64,000 bases of DNA from Saccharothrix sp. NRRL B-16348 (GCF_001280085.1 NZ_LGED01000219.1:1-64000), one strand, 5' to 3'. Shown: positions 44,818 to 53,995, counted from the stretch's first letter. The notes: generated by a model not told the origin, from the sequence alone. Made by a program: numbers and translations.

Positions 44818-45822
44818 GTGACCGTCGTACCTGAAGGTCGGAAGCTGCTGCGGCTGGAAGTCCGCAACAGCCAAACGCCCATCGAGAAGAAGCCCTCGTG
44901 GATCAAGACCAAGGCGAAGATGGGCCCCGAGTACCGGGAGCTCAAGGGCCTGGTCAAACGCGAGGGCTTGCACACGGTGTGCGAAGAAGCCGGTTGTCCC
45001 AACATCTACGAGTGCTGGGAAGACCGGGAGGCCACCTTCCTGATCGGTGGCGAGCAGTGCACCCGTCGCTGCGACTTCTGCCAGATCGACACCGGCAAGC
45101 CCGCCGACCTCGACCGCGATGAACCGCGTCGGGTGGCGGAGTCGGTGCAGGCCATGGGTCTGCGCTACTCGACCGTGACCGGCGTGGCACGTGACGACCT
45201 GGAGGACGGCGGCGCGTGGCTGTACGCCGAGACCGTCCGCCAGATCCACGCGATGAACCCGGGCACCGGCGTCGAGCTGCTGATCCCGGACTTCAACGCG
45301 GTGCCCGAGCAGCTGGCCGAGGTGTTCTCGTCGCGGCCCGAGGTGCTGGCGCACAACCTGGAGACCGTGCCGCGGATCTTCAAGCGCATCCGGCCGGCGT
45401 TCCGCTACGAGCGGTCGCTGGAGGTCATCACCGCCGCCCGGGAGGCAGGCCTGGTGACGAAGTCCAACCTGATCCTGGGCATGGGCGAGACGCCGGACGA
45501 GGTCACCGAGGCGTTGAGCGACCTGTACGACGCGGGCTGCGAGATCATCACCATCACGCAGTACCTCCGGCCCTCGCCCCGGCACCACCCCGTGGAGCGG
45601 TGGGTGAAGCCGGAGGAGTTCGTGACGCACAAGGAGACCGCCGAGAGCATCGGGTTCTCCGGCGTCATGGCGGGCCCCTTGGTCCGCTCGTCCTACCGCG
45701 CCGGGCGGCTGTACGCGCAGGCCGTGCAGAAGCGCGGCGACGTGCTGCCGGAGAACCTGCGCCACCTGCTCGAGGCGGGCAGCGCGGCGCAGGAGATCAC
45801 CTCACTGTTGTCGGCTCGCTGA
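44818..45822 (+). CDS. lipA: Lipoyl synthase
   Basis: The 334-residue radical SAM enzyme inserts two sulfurs into protein-bound octanoyl. It has both clusters: the auxiliary motif C55-x4-C60-x5-C66 and the radical SAM C81-x3-C85-x2-C88. The C-terminal Ser is in VRSSYRAG. It is 4.6 kb from lipB. Its 3' end overlaps the convergent downstream gene by 26 bases. Confidence 0.97.
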   Translation: MTVVPEGRKLLRLEVRNSQTPIEKKPSWIKTKAKMGPEYRELKGLVKREGLHTVCEEAGCPNIYECWEDREATFLIGGEQCTRRCDFCQIDTGKPADLDRDEPRRVAESVQAMGLRYSTVTGVARDDLEDGGAWLYAETVRQIHAMNPGTGVELLIPDFNAVPEQLAEVFSSRPEVLAHNLETVPRIFKRIRPAFRYERSLEVITAAREAGLVTKSNLILGMGETPDEVTEALSDLYDAGCEIITITQYLRPSPRHHPVERWVKPEEFVTHKETAESIGFSGVMAGPLVRSSYRAGRLYAQAVQKRGDVLPENLRHLLEAGSAAQEITSLLSAR

Positions 45823-46828
45823 CCACCACGCCGTCCAGCGCTCGGACGTAGTCGGATCCGAACGCGCTGGACGGCGTGTGCGCGCCGGGGGTCGTGTCGG
45901 CCAGGCGTTGGACCGCCTTGATCACCGAGTCGGCGGTGAGGTCGTAGGCGTTCGGTCCGGTGAGCGCGGCCTGGACCCGGTGGCCGTCGCCGTCCCAGAC
46001 CTCGCCGAACACCTCGCAGCGGGTCCTGGCCCTGGTCGTGCCGCTCGGACCGCCGATGCGCTTGGCCAGCGCCCGGCCGAGCCGTTGCGCCAGGTCGGTG
46101 CGCAGCAGTGGCGCGGTGAGCGGCTGGAGTGCGCCCAGCACGCCCGGGATCGTGGTGAACGTGGTGATGTTCGGGATGCCGGTGGACCGGTAGGCCGTGC
46201 TCACGTCGCCCCACGGGATGGCGCCGACCTCCCTCGGCCGGTCGCGGAAGTGCGCCGTGCGTCGGCGGTGACCGAGCCGGACCGAGCGGATCTCGCCGTC
46301 CACCCGCGCCCGTCCCCCGCCGCCCGAGCCTTCGACGGCGGTCAGCGCCGTGCCCGTGCTCGCGCCGCCCTGGACCAGGAACGCGAGGTCGAGGTGCGTG
46401 GCCGTCGGCAGGGCGTCGTGCAGCATGGCGGCGAGGCAGTCCGTGGGTACGACGTCGAACCCGGCGCCGGGCAGCAGCACCACGCCGGCTTCCTTCGCGT
46501 CCCGGTCACGTCGGCTGACGGCCTCGAAGACGTCGATCTCGCCGGTGATGTCGACGTAGTGCGTGCCGCTCTTGAGGCACGCCTCCACCATGGGGCCCGA
46601 CGTCGCCGAGAACGGCCCGGCGCAGTGGGCGACCGCGTCCACGTCCTCCAGTGCCCCTGAGGCTCGCTCAAGACCGAACACCCGGTGCTCCAGCCCCAGC
46701 CGTTCGGCGAGGGGACGGAGCTTCGCCGCGTCACGCCCCGCCAACACCGGCCGCAACCCCCGTCGCACGGCCAGTTCCGCGACGAGCGTGCCGGTGAACC
46801 CGTAGGCGCCGTAAACCATCCACGTCAT
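45797..46828 (-). CDS. Saccharopine-dehydrogenase-like / trans-acting enoyl reductase family protein
   Basis: The 343-residue Rossmann protein starts [21 protein letters not shown], with [19 protein letters not shown] and DITGEI at 89-96. This is the NADP-binding pattern of the actinobacterial family named after the trans-acting enoyl reductase of phenolic lipid synthesis. Most members outside mycobacteria are uncharacterised. It overlaps lipA at their 3' ends. Confidence 0.85.
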   Translation of the reverse strand: MTWMVYGAYGFTGTLVAELAVRRGLRPVLAGRDAAKLRPLAERLGLEHRVFGLERASGALEDVDAVAHCAGPFSATSGPMVEACLKSGTHYVDITGEIDVFEAVSRRDRDAKEAGVVLLPGAGFDVVPTDCLAAMLHDALPTATHLDLAFLVQGGASTGTALTAVEGSGGGGRARVDGEIRSVRLGHRRRTAHFRDRPREVGAIPWGDVSTAYRSTGIPNITTFTTIPGVLGALQPLTAPLLRTDLAQRLGRALAKRIGGPSGTTRARTRCEVFGEVWDGDGHRVQAALTGPNAYDLTADSVIKAVQRLADTTPGAHTPSSAFGSDYVRALDGVVVSEPTTVR

Positions 46829-46852
46829 GCGCTAGAAGCTACTCGCAGGTAG

Positions 46853-47143
46853 CTAGGCGGACGACCGGCGGCGCACCACGATGCTGCCGACGACCAGCAA
46901 CGCACCCAACACGCAGACGGGAGCGGCCCAAGCCAACCGCTCCAAACGCAGCCGGCCGCAGATCTCGACGAACGCCGCACCCTCCGCCTCGACCGCCACA
47001 GGGTCGAACCCCATGCCGACGCTGTTGCCGCAGGCGACGGAGAACCCGGACGGCGAGTCGGTGGACAGGGGCAGCAGCATGATCAGCAACCCGGCCAGGA
47101 AGAACGCAACACCGACCACCGCGGTGACGGCCCTGGGCGACAT
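46853..47143 (-). CDS. Small two-helix membrane protein
   Basis: A 96-residue protein with an N-terminal helix (VTAVVGVAFFLAGLLIMLLPL), an exported loop with two cysteines (VACGNSVGMGF and VEICGRLRLER) that could pair, a second helix (VCVLGALLVVGSIVV) and a basic RRRSSA tail. The function is unknown. Confidence 0.65.
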   Translation of the reverse strand: MSPRAVTAVVGVAFFLAGLLIMLLPLSTDSPSGFSVACGNSVGMGFDPVAVEAEGAAFVEICGRLRLERLAWAAPVCVLGALLVVGSIVVRRRSSA

Positions 47144-47598
47144 GCGAGGAAGTTACGTCTTCGGCACGCTCCGGCATAGGGGGATGCCACATAGGGGGAT
47201 CGCGTTAGCAGCCCCTAATGGGCCATCCGGCCTACTCGGGGCCAAGCGGACCTCCTGGTGCGCCGAACGGTCCCCCGCGCTCCCGGTCCGATCGGCCGAA
47301 CCATTCAGGAACCGGACAATTTCAGGAACTCTTCAGGACGTGATCACGACCGAAAAACGATAATCACCCCATCGAGCGACTTGCTTTCCGTCGACGCCAC
47401 CCATTACGCCCAACTCCGCGCCTCAGCGTGCAACTACGCACCTCATCACCCGCACCGAGCCCCACCACCGCTGGGCTCAGACCGCTTGCCGCTCGCCGAC
47501 CGATCCGCCCGTTCCACCCGTTCGTGCGTCACGGTAAATGCACCTCACCGAACTCCGCGAGCCGTTCCGCCGCCGCCGCTAAAGGAGCTCCGACCCTC
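47144..47598. other. 455-base region without a gene
   Basis: I see no credible ORF here. It holds a direct repeat, CATAGGGGGAT at 47175-47185 and 47190-47200, the first inside a GGCAT/ATGCC hairpin. Base composition drops below that of the flanks around 47330-47400. It may hold the promoter for the gene at 47599. Confidence 0.6.
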
Positions 47599-48105
47599 GT
47601 GAACAGCATTGAAGACCGCGCCCTGCTGACCACTCTGGAACGTCGTCTGGCCGCCGCATTGGGTGGCAGCACCCGATTCGGCCACCTGGCACTCCACTGG
47701 CCCGCCGCCGCGGCACGACGGGCCCGCGACACGGTCGCGTTCCGCACCAACGACGTTGGCGGCTACGGCCCGATCCCCCTCGACCGAACGTTGGACATCA
47801 CCACCGTCACCGCCCGCTTCGCCCGGATCCCCGAGTTCGCCAGAACCGACGAGCTCAAGCAGTCCCGCTTAATCCCCTGCGCCGACCACGACCTCGAAGA
47901 ACTGCTGACCGCCCCAATCCCCATGGACCGCTGGATCACCTTCGAGACCACCGTCGGGGGCCGCACCTACCGCCTCCACGAGGGCCGTTGGCACGAGGCG
48001 AGTCAGGCAACCCCCACGAACACCGCCTTGTCAGAACCGAAATCGGGCTGCAAAGTAATCTGGAGCTCTCCCGCCTGCGCCCCGACCGCGAACGCCACGT
48101 CGTAG
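47599..48105 (+). pseudogene. Truncated DUF6119 (TIGR04141)-like fragment
   Basis: A 168-residue reading frame from GTG 47599, 12 bases after AAAGGAG. The end of the plausible region, ITFETTVGGRTYRLHEGRWHE, resembles the part of TIGR04141 sporadically distributed proteins preceding their C-terminal domain. Full-length members are about 500 residues. The last 35 residues run antisense through the convergent gene at 48003 and look like read-through. I infer a decayed remnant; it could also be an unrelated small gene. The lower GC suggests transfer. Confidence 0.4.
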
Positions 48106-48788
48106 GCGTAGGTCTTGCCGGGCAACACAGTGGCGCTCTCCATCCCACCACCCCCACACGGACCGTTGGAGTCGAACACAGCTTCCGCTTTCCTGCCGTC
48201 GAACTGCGCTTCGCCGCCAAACGAGAACACGGCCAGATCGAACGGCTCATCCGTGCCGTTGATGACGGTCACGGTCACCTTGGCCGCGCGAACAACGTCC
48301 GGCCCCGAACCGCGCTGCTTGGGCACGCACGACACGGGTGCGGAGACTTCAACGGCCAGTCCGCCGGCCCAGGTGTAGCGCTGCCCCCACGTGGGCGGCG
48401 ACTGCACCGCGTCGGGCTTCCCCTCGGTCGGAGCGGCACTGCCCGTTCCACCGCTCACCCGCCCTTCGTTGGTGGAGCCGCCAAACTCCTCCACCACCGC
48501 TATCTGGGCCATGACGGTGAAGACGATCGCGAGCACGCACAACACGACACCGATCACCGCGATGATCTTCTTGGTGCCGAAGAGCGCGATGATGCCGAGC
48601 ACGAGTCCGACACCGGCGACCACGATAGTCAGGTTGTTGAAGAAGGTGATGGGCGACCCGACGACGCCCGTGATGCCGAGAATGAGCGCCGTCCAGGCGA
48701 GCGCACCGAAACGACTCGGATTTGCCACGACCTGAGGCGGGTACGGCTGCGGATATGGTCGCGGGTAAGGATCTTGTTGGTGCTCCAT
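48003..48788 (-). CDS. Membrane protein with C-terminal DUF4352-like domain
   Basis: A 261-residue protein starting MEHQQDPYPRPYPQPYPPQ: a proline/tyrosine-rich cytosolic N-terminus, about three hydrophobic helices of DUF4190 type (about 27-105), a low-complexity linker and an exported immunoglobulin-like domain resembling DUF4352 (KVTVTVINGTDEPFDLAVFSF). ATG 48788 is at the domain start; the longer frame to 48836 has no site. It is a surface protein of unknown role. Confidence 0.7.
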   Translation of the reverse strand: MEHQQDPYPRPYPQPYPPQVVANPSRFGALAWTALILGITGVVGSPITFFNNLTIVVAGVGLVLGIIALFGTKKIIAVIGVVLCVLAIVFTVMAQIAVVEEFGGSTNEGRVSGGTGSAAPTEGKPDAVQSPPTWGQRYTWAGGLAVEVSAPVSCVPKQRGSGPDVVRAAKVTVTVINGTDEPFDLAVFSFGGEAQFDGRKAEAVFDSNGPCGGGGMESATVLPGKTYAYDVAFAVGAQAGELQITLQPDFGSDKAVFVGVA

Positions 48789-48975
48789 GGCGCACTTCCC
48801 CGAATCCGACGTACGCCCGGAAGTCGCAGTACCCAAACGGGACGTTACAACGTATGCCCGACCGTTATCCGCCCAGCCACGGAGGTAACGCGCAGATCGC
48901 GCATGACGATTGGCCGCACCACCGATAATATGAACAGTTTTTGGATCGCCCTCGCCAGCGTCCTGCGATCAGCAC

Positions 48976-49503
48976 CTACTCGATGGCGTCGAGAGCCAGG
49001 TGCCACGGGTAGTGGGGCATCACTTTGCCTCCGGTCCTCGGCGGGTGCGGTTGGAGGCCGTCTTCGCCGAACACCACCTTCACCCCGGACGACCGCAGCG
49101 CGTCGATGCTGCGGTGGAGGACGGGGTTGGCAGCGAGGGCGGTGTTGACGAAGGGCAGGACGGCGATCGGCACGCCGAGGCCGGTGAGTTCGGCGAGTTG
49201 GGTCAGCACGTAGGTGTCGGCGATGCCGGCGGCCCACTTGTTGATCGTGTTGTAGGTCGCGGGCGCGACCACCACCGCGTCGGCCTTGGGCAGCGCCGGC
49301 TGTCCCTGGCGCTGGTAGCCCGTGCGGACGGGGTGGCCGGTGAGGTCTACCAGCTTGTCCAGGTCGAGGAAGTGTTCGACGGCGGCGGGGGTGGCTACGC
49401 AATGAACCGACCAGCCTCTGCCTTGGGCAAGGTCGATGGCGACGTCGACGTGATCGGCCGGGCCGGCGGCGCAGACCATCAGGTACAGGACTCGCTCGGT
49501 CAT
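48976..49503 (-). CDS. Flavoprotein (HFCD family)
   Basis: The 175-residue protein has the flavoprotein/phosphopantothenoylcysteine-decarboxylase-like fold: LYLMVCAAGPADHVDVAIDLAQGRGW at the N-terminus, ADAVVVAPATYNTINKWAAGIADT (the FMN-binding P-A-T-x-N-T motif, about 74-97) and a C-terminal PYPW-like end. Small stand-alone members decarboxylate cysteine-type C-termini or act unassigned. It sits in one direction with the phosphotransferase and XRE genes, probably as one unit. Confidence 0.85.
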   Translation of the reverse strand: MTERVLYLMVCAAGPADHVDVAIDLAQGRGWSVHCVATPAAVEHFLDLDKLVDLTGHPVRTGYQRQGQPALPKADAVVVAPATYNTINKWAAGIADTYVLTQLAELTGLGVPIAVLPFVNTALAANPVLHRSIDALRSSGVKVVFGEDGLQPHPPRTGGKVMPHYPWHLALDAIE

Positions 49504-49575
49504 TCGGGCACTCCGGCTCGGTGGGCAATCTGACGGGCGGGTTCCTGTGAGGCATGTGAAGGCGAAGCGAAGGCT

Positions 49576-50490
49576 CTACAAGATCGACCAGTGGATCTCG
49601 TCGCCGGCCTCCAGCGCCGCGATCCGACGACGCACCTCGTCGGCCTGCGGCGACCCGTTGACGGCCTTCCGCGCGTTCGTCGTCACCATGCGCAGCTCGC
49701 GAAGGTCCCGCATGGTGGCGAAGCCCTCCCACTCGCGGATGTCGCGGCCGTAGCGGGCGCAGAACTCCTGGTACTCCTGCTCAGGGAAGCCGAAACGGCG
49801 GCAGTGCACCTCGACCGTCACCAGATCCCACTCCACCGGCCCGACCGCCGCGCTGTCCCAGTCGCAGAGCACTGGCCGGTCGCTCCCTTCGTCCCACAGG
49901 GTGTTCCGGTGCTGCGGGTCACCGTGGATCAGGCGCGGCGGGCCGTCGTAACGCAGTCCGGGGACCGCGTCGACCAGGCGGCTCCAGCGCCGCAGCAGGA
50001 CGTCGCGCTCATGGTCGGAAATGATCCTGCTCGCCTGGATCGAGTGGTGGATGGCGCCCAGCGCGTCCAATTCCGGCAGCGGCAACGACGGAAGCGGCAC
50101 TTCGTGCAGAGCTCGAAGGGGTACGGCGATGTCACTTGCCGCGATCTGGCGCGTCGGTGGCAGGTATCGCCACAGCGTCACCCCGCAACCGGCGGCTTCG
50201 AGCGGCTGGCTGGTGCCGGCGAGCAACGGCACCGACGGCACCCCGTGCTCGGTCACCCACTCGACGAGGGCCACCACCGCCGCGGTGTGTCGGATGTTCG
50301 GCCGCGCCACCTTCACGATGACCGGCGCGGTGACGAGGCGGAAGACGGCGTTGGTCTGATGCCTGAGGAGTTCGGCACCTGCGGCATCGAGACCTGCCCG
50401 TTCGCAGACGGCTTGCAGAACCAGCCGAGTGCGTTCGGGCGTAAAAGTGTTTTCCGTGAGCCGGGGAAGATCGTGGCCGGCGAGCGCCAT
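49576..50490 (-). CDS. Aminoglycoside phosphotransferase (APH) family kinase
   Basis: A 304-residue protein-kinase-like small-molecule kinase. It has the catalytic loop HGDPQHRNTL (H-G-D-x4-N, about 197-206) and the metal-binding DWDSAAVGPVEWDL. The N-lobe lysine is in VIVKVARP. The family phosphorylates hydroxyls of antibiotics, sugars or choline; resistance is not implied. The ATG overlaps the XRE stop (TGATG). Confidence 0.88.
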   Translation of the reverse strand: MALAGHDLPRLTENTFTPERTRLVLQAVCERAGLDAAGAELLRHQTNAVFRLVTAPVIVKVARPNIRHTAAVVALVEWVTEHGVPSVPLLAGTSQPLEAAGCGVTLWRYLPPTRQIAASDIAVPLRALHEVPLPSLPLPELDALGAIHHSIQASRIISDHERDVLLRRWSRLVDAVPGLRYDGPPRLIHGDPQHRNTLWDEGSDRPVLCDWDSAAVGPVEWDLVTVEVHCRRFGFPEQEYQEFCARYGRDIREWEGFATMRDLRELRMVTTNARKAVNGSPQADEVRRRIAALEAGDEIHWSIL

Positions 50491-51713
50491 CAGCCGGAAC
50501 CCTCCTGTGCGGTGACCAATTCACGCAGTTCCACGGCAGCGGGCAACTGTCGCTGAGCGGCAGGAATGGCTGCCACGACGTCAAGCGCGCGGGTCAGCAC
50601 GATGCGGGTCCGATGTTCGGGCGGCAACTGTTCCAGGGTACGTACCGCCAACTCGCAGGCACTGTCAGCATCGCCGCGAATCACTTCACCGACCGCCTGA
50701 TCCAACTGGATCAGTGCCGGGTCGATCGGGATCGACGGCTCCTGGCTGTAGCGCTCGAGCGCCTGCGCTTGGACGTGGCGGGCACGGTCGGTCTCACCCA
50801 GGTACGTGAGCGCCCCGGACAAGTAGAGGAGCAGTCGCTTGTCGTTGAACTGGAAAGCCGCGTCGGTCATCGGCTCATCGAGTTCGTCGACCATCTGTTG
50901 CGCCCTGCGCATAGCGCGGCCGGCACCTTCCCGGTTGCCGAGCCGGGCCAGCGCCCGACCTTCGGCTGCGGCGGCAAGGGCACTGGCGCTGCAAACGGTT
51001 CTCGGCAGCAATGCCTGCGCTGCCCGTGCGAGGACGACGGTTTGCTCCACTCGACCGTAGTAGTAGGGCAACATGGCTTCCTGTGCACGCACCTGTGCCT
51101 GCAGTCGGGGGTTCGCCGTGTCGTCTGCCGCGAGTCGGGCTGTGCCGTACCAGTAGCGAGCGCGGCTGACCTCCCCGAGCTTCATCAAGGCGTCGGCGCT
51201 CAACAGGCCAAGGACTGCGGTGGCTTCAGACAGCCGAGCCTGCACGCCTGCCGGCTGACGCTCCGCCGCCATCGACTGGACCTCGATGAGGTCCGGCACC
51301 ACCGCTCGAAGCACCGAGACCGGTGCGGTGCGGGTGTACGTCATGACGTGCTCCGCTACCCGTTCCTCGATCACGCCGAGACGCGCGACGGACGCGAGGC
51401 CGGTGGAGAGCGTCTGGTCGACGAGAAGCCGCGTGCGGTCGAGCGCGGTCATGAGCGCGGGTCCATCCGGAACGTCCGGGTCGCCCACAGGAGCAACCAG
51501 CCGGCCGTCCGCGTCAAGCAGGCGCGCGAGTTCGCGCACCGACACGCCCAGCAGTTCCATGAGCTTCGGTCGCACGTGAGGCGACGGCTCGCTGTCGCCG
51601 GATTCCCAGCGCCGAACCGTGGACGTGTCGACGTCCAGGGCTTCGGCCAGCCGTTCCTGGGTGTAACCGGACATGCGACGGACCTGGGCGAACCGTGCGC
51701 GTTTCGCTGCCAT
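50490..51713 (-). CDS. XRE-family HTH regulator with TPR-like repeats
   Basis: A 407-residue protein with an N-terminal XRE helix-turn-helix (GYTQERLAEALDVDTSTVRRWESGDSEPSP, about residues 15-44) and a long all-helical, TPR-like region containing ARYWYGTARLA and LARLGNREGAGRAMRRAQQM. ATG 51713 follows GGAGGTC. The layout is common in actinomycete XRE regulators that sense a small molecule or peptide. It is coupled to the APH kinase. Confidence 0.85.
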   Translation of the reverse strand: MAAKRARFAQVRRMSGYTQERLAEALDVDTSTVRRWESGDSEPSPHVRPKLMELLGVSVRELARLLDADGRLVAPVGDPDVPDGPALMTALDRTRLLVDQTLSTGLASVARLGVIEERVAEHVMTYTRTAPVSVLRAVVPDLIEVQSMAAERQPAGVQARLSEATAVLGLLSADALMKLGEVSRARYWYGTARLAADDTANPRLQAQVRAQEAMLPYYYGRVEQTVVLARAAQALLPRTVCSASALAAAAEGRALARLGNREGAGRAMRRAQQMVDELDEPMTDAAFQFNDKRLLLYLSGALTYLGETDRARHVQAQALERYSQEPSIPIDPALIQLDQAVGEVIRGDADSACELAVRTLEQLPPEHRTRIVLTRALDVVAAIPAAQRQLPAAVELRELVTAQEGSG

Positions 51714-51907
51714 CGGCCGACCTCCGGGAGATGCCGCCACCACCGTAGCGGACGACCGTTTCCCTGAGTCAGCACCCGGTACGCGGTCGATGCGCGGTCA
51801 ATGCGCTCCTCGCGCACTGTTGTTCCGAAGTTCACTGCGATTCGCTTTCCACCAACGAATCCGCGGTGTCGGGAGAACTCTCGACTGAACGATCGGGAAA
51901 GAGAACC

Positions 51908-52474
51908 ATGTCCACAGACGCGCAGTCATCCACCACCCTGCGGGCCGCGCTCGACTACGCCGAGATGGGCTGGCCCGTCATACCCGGCGCGATTTGGCAC
52001 GCCGGGCACTTCGCCCATCCACTGGACGAGCGTCCGGTCACCGACCCTTGCCTCCGTCCGATCGGAGAGGCCACCACAGACACCGCTCGCGTGCGGGAAT
52101 GGTGGTCGGCAACAGGCCTCCACCTGCCCAACGTCTTCACGGTGATCGGTGCGCGCCTCGGCGCGATCATGGTGGCCGAATCGCTGGTCATGGATTTGGC
52201 GGACAACCCTTGGTTCGTTGCCAATCCCACGCCGGTCCTGGCCTTCCCGAACATGCCGATGGCCTACTTCCTCGTTCGACTGCCGATGCCCTCGGTACTG
52301 CTCAGCGCTCAAGCACGAGTGCTCGATCCGGGGACGCCCCTGCCCATGCCGCCGAGCGCCCTCGGTGAAACGCCGGTGATCTGGCTGGTCTCACCCGAAG
52401 AGGCAGGTCATGCCCTGATGGTCGGTGACGAACTGGCCGATCTCATCCAAGCTGTGGAAAGGAAGACCGCGTGA
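51908..52474 (+). CDS. Degenerate prim-pol (bifunctional primase/polymerase N-terminal)-like protein
   Basis: A 188-residue protein whose first 100 residues, ALDYAEMGWPVIPGA and the region around TDTARVREWW, resemble the N-terminal PF09250 prim-pol domain. The catalytic D-x-D strand is replaced (GAIMVAESLV), and no C-terminal helicase or zinc part follows. It is therefore probably non-catalytic, a form seen in Pseudonocardiaceae. GTGA overlaps the next gene. Confidence 0.6.
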   Translation: MSTDAQSSTTLRAALDYAEMGWPVIPGAIWHAGHFAHPLDERPVTDPCLRPIGEATTDTARVREWWSATGLHLPNVFTVIGARLGAIMVAESLVMDLADNPWFVANPTPVLAFPNMPMAYFLVRLPMPSVLLSAQARVLDPGTPLPMPPSALGETPVIWLVSPEEAGHALMVGDELADLIQAVERKTA

Positions 52475-52785
52475 ACGAGTCGATGCACGAGTTGGCCGCC
52501 GGCGAGGCCCCGCGGCTCTTCGCCATCGTGGAGGAGCACGGCGACCCGAAAGACCTCCGCGTCGCCGGGTACGGCCTGGCCTACGAGGACCGGGCCGAGG
52601 TCAACTCGGTGGAAGGCGACTTCCACCTCGCCTCCCAGAGCCCTGAACACGCCCGCACTCTGTTCGAGATCAGCTCCCGTTCGGCCGGAGTGCGGCGAGC
52701 ACACGTTGTCTGGCTGGACGGCACCCGAAGCACGCAGCCGGACCGCGGCGGTCTTGACGGGCGAAGCGAAGGCGCGAAGCGCTGA
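52471..52785 (+). CDS. Small hypothetical protein coupled to the prim-pol-like gene
   Basis: A 104-residue protein starting MNESMHELAAGEAPRLFAIVEEHGDP. It is a compact alpha/beta domain with no recognised motif. Its GTG overlaps the preceding stop by 4 bases, so the two are translated together and may interact. It ends before a GC-rich inverted-repeat zone and tRNA-Val. Confidence 0.6.
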   Translation: MNESMHELAAGEAPRLFAIVEEHGDPKDLRVAGYGLAYEDRAEVNSVEGDFHLASQSPEHARTLFEISSRSAGVRRAHVVWLDGTRSTQPDRGGLDGRSEGAKR

Positions 52786-52861
52786 AGCGAAGCCCGCCAA
52801 CGTGGGGGCCAGGGGCGCCAGCCCCGGCGGGGGTCCGGGGGCGGAGCCCGCCGGGCGGGGC

Positions 52862-52880
52862 GCGGGGGTTGCACCCCCGC
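52862..52880 (-). terminator. Terminator after tRNA-Val
   Basis: GCGGGGGT/ACCCCCGC is a perfect 8-bp stem with a 3-base loop, just downstream of tRNA-Val. A longer GC-rich inverted-repeat block of unknown role fills 52790-52860. Confidence 0.7.
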
Positions 52881-52890
52881 ACTAGCACAG

Positions 52891-52962
52891 TGGGCGCGGC
52901 AGGATTCGAACCTGCGACCGCTCGGGTGTAAACCGAGTGCTCTTCCGCTGAGCTACGCGCCC
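52891..52962 (-). tRNA. tRNA-Val (anticodon UAC)
   Basis: The 72-base cloverleaf has acceptor GGGCGCG/CGCGCCC and discriminator A. D-arm, anticodon arm CTCGG TTTACAC CCGAG and T-arm GTTCGAATC are all present. The loop reads TAC, decoding GUA. No CCA is encoded. It lies at the border of a region of accessory-looking genes. Confidence 0.95.
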
Positions 52963-53002
52963 CCGAAGCGCCGGCCCTCTCGGTGGCCGGCGTCGGAAGG
53001 TA

Positions 53003-53461
53003 TCAGGACAGGGCTGCCACGGCCTTCTTCCACGCCTCCTGGTCGCGTGGTTCGCCGGGGGCGTTCACCTCGGCGTAGCGGACCACGCCGGCGGTGTCGA
53101 GGAGGAAGGTGCCGCGGTTCGCCAGGCCCGCCTGTTCGTTGAACACGCCGTAGGCCTGGGCGACCTGCCCGTGCGGCCAGAAGTCCGACAGCAGCGGGAA
53201 CTGGTAGCCCTCCTGGGCGGCCCACGCCTTCAAGCTGAACGGTGTGTCCACGGACACGCCGATGACCTGCACGTTCTCGTCCTCGTACGCGGCCAGCTCG
53301 TCGCGCACCTGGCACAGTTCGCCGGTGCAGATGCCGCTGAACGCGAACGGGTAGAACACCAGCAGCACGTTGCGCTCCCCGCGGAACGAGGACAGCGTCA
53401 CGGGCTGCTTGTTGTAGTCGTTGAGCGTGAAGTCAGGGGCCTGTGCGCCGACCTCGACCAT
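53003..53461 (-). CDS. ahpE: AhpE-type peroxiredoxin
   Basis: A 152-residue thiol peroxidase starting MVEVGAQAPDFTLNDYN. The active site PFAFSGICTGELC has the peroxidatic C45 and a second cysteine C50. Actinobacterial AhpE is classed as 1-Cys, so C50 may act as a resolving cysteine here. ATG 53461 follows GGAGGG. It reduces hydroperoxides or peroxynitrite in the cytosol with a mycothiol or mycoredoxin system by inference. Confidence 0.85.
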   Translation of the reverse strand: MVEVGAQAPDFTLNDYNKQPVTLSSFRGERNVLLVFYPFAFSGICTGELCQVRDELAAYEDENVQVIGVSVDTPFSLKAWAAQEGYQFPLLSDFWPHGQVAQAYGVFNEQAGLANRGTFLLDTAGVVRYAEVNAPGEPRDQEAWKKAVAALS

Positions 53462-53563
53462 GCAACCCTCCAGCGAAATCATGCAACCCGAAGAACGGGC
53501 TCCACCCGATCGGGGAGCCCGCCGTCGAGCCTAGGGCATGGCGGTCGGCGTGCCTCGTCGCGG

Positions 53564-53995
53564 TTAGCGCTTCGTCTTGGCCGACTTCGGCGAGACGAGC
53601 CTGGTCGCGGACCAGTCACCGCTCACCGTGATGTTGGAGGTCTGGGCGAGTCCCGCGGTGGACACGGCCTCGGCGATGTCACTCGGCTCGACGTGACCGG
53701 CCCGACCCGTCTTGGGCGTCAACACCCAGATCACGCCGTCGTCGGCCAGGGCCGTGGTGGCGTTGATCAAGGCGTCGGCGAGGTCGCCGTCCTCCTCGCG
53801 CCACCACAGCAGGACCACTTCCATGACCTCGTCGGAGTCCTCATCGAGCAGATCACCGCCCACCCGCTCCTCGATCGCGGCACGGAGGTCGTCGTCGACG
53901 TCCTCGTCCCAGCCGATCTCCTGGACCACGCTGCCCGGTTCGATCCCGAGCCTGTCGGCGACACCGATCTTGCCGGCGTCTTCCGCGGCGACCAC
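53564..53995 (-). CDS. DUF3052 family protein
   Basis: A 143-residue protein of the actinobacterial DUF3052 family: KIGVADRLGIEPGSVVQEIGWDEDVDDDLR, and near the middle VMEVVLLWWREEDGDLADALI, ending with DWSATRLVSPKS. GTG 53995 has GGAGGA at the right distance; GTG 54004 overlaps that site. In the divergent region toward aceE is a 10-bp palindrome. The function is unknown. Confidence 0.85.
   Translation of the reverse strand: MVAAEDAGKIGVADRLGIEPGSVVQEIGWDEDVDDDLRAAIEERVGGDLLDEDSDEVMEVVLLWWREEDGDLADALINATTALADDGVIWVLTPKTGRAGHVEPSDIAEAVSTAGLAQTSNITVSGDWSATRLVSPKSAKTKR

Noticed and set aside
46853..52962. A complete integrative element at tRNA-Val.
   Set aside because: No integrase, excisionase or duplicated tRNA end is found in the window.
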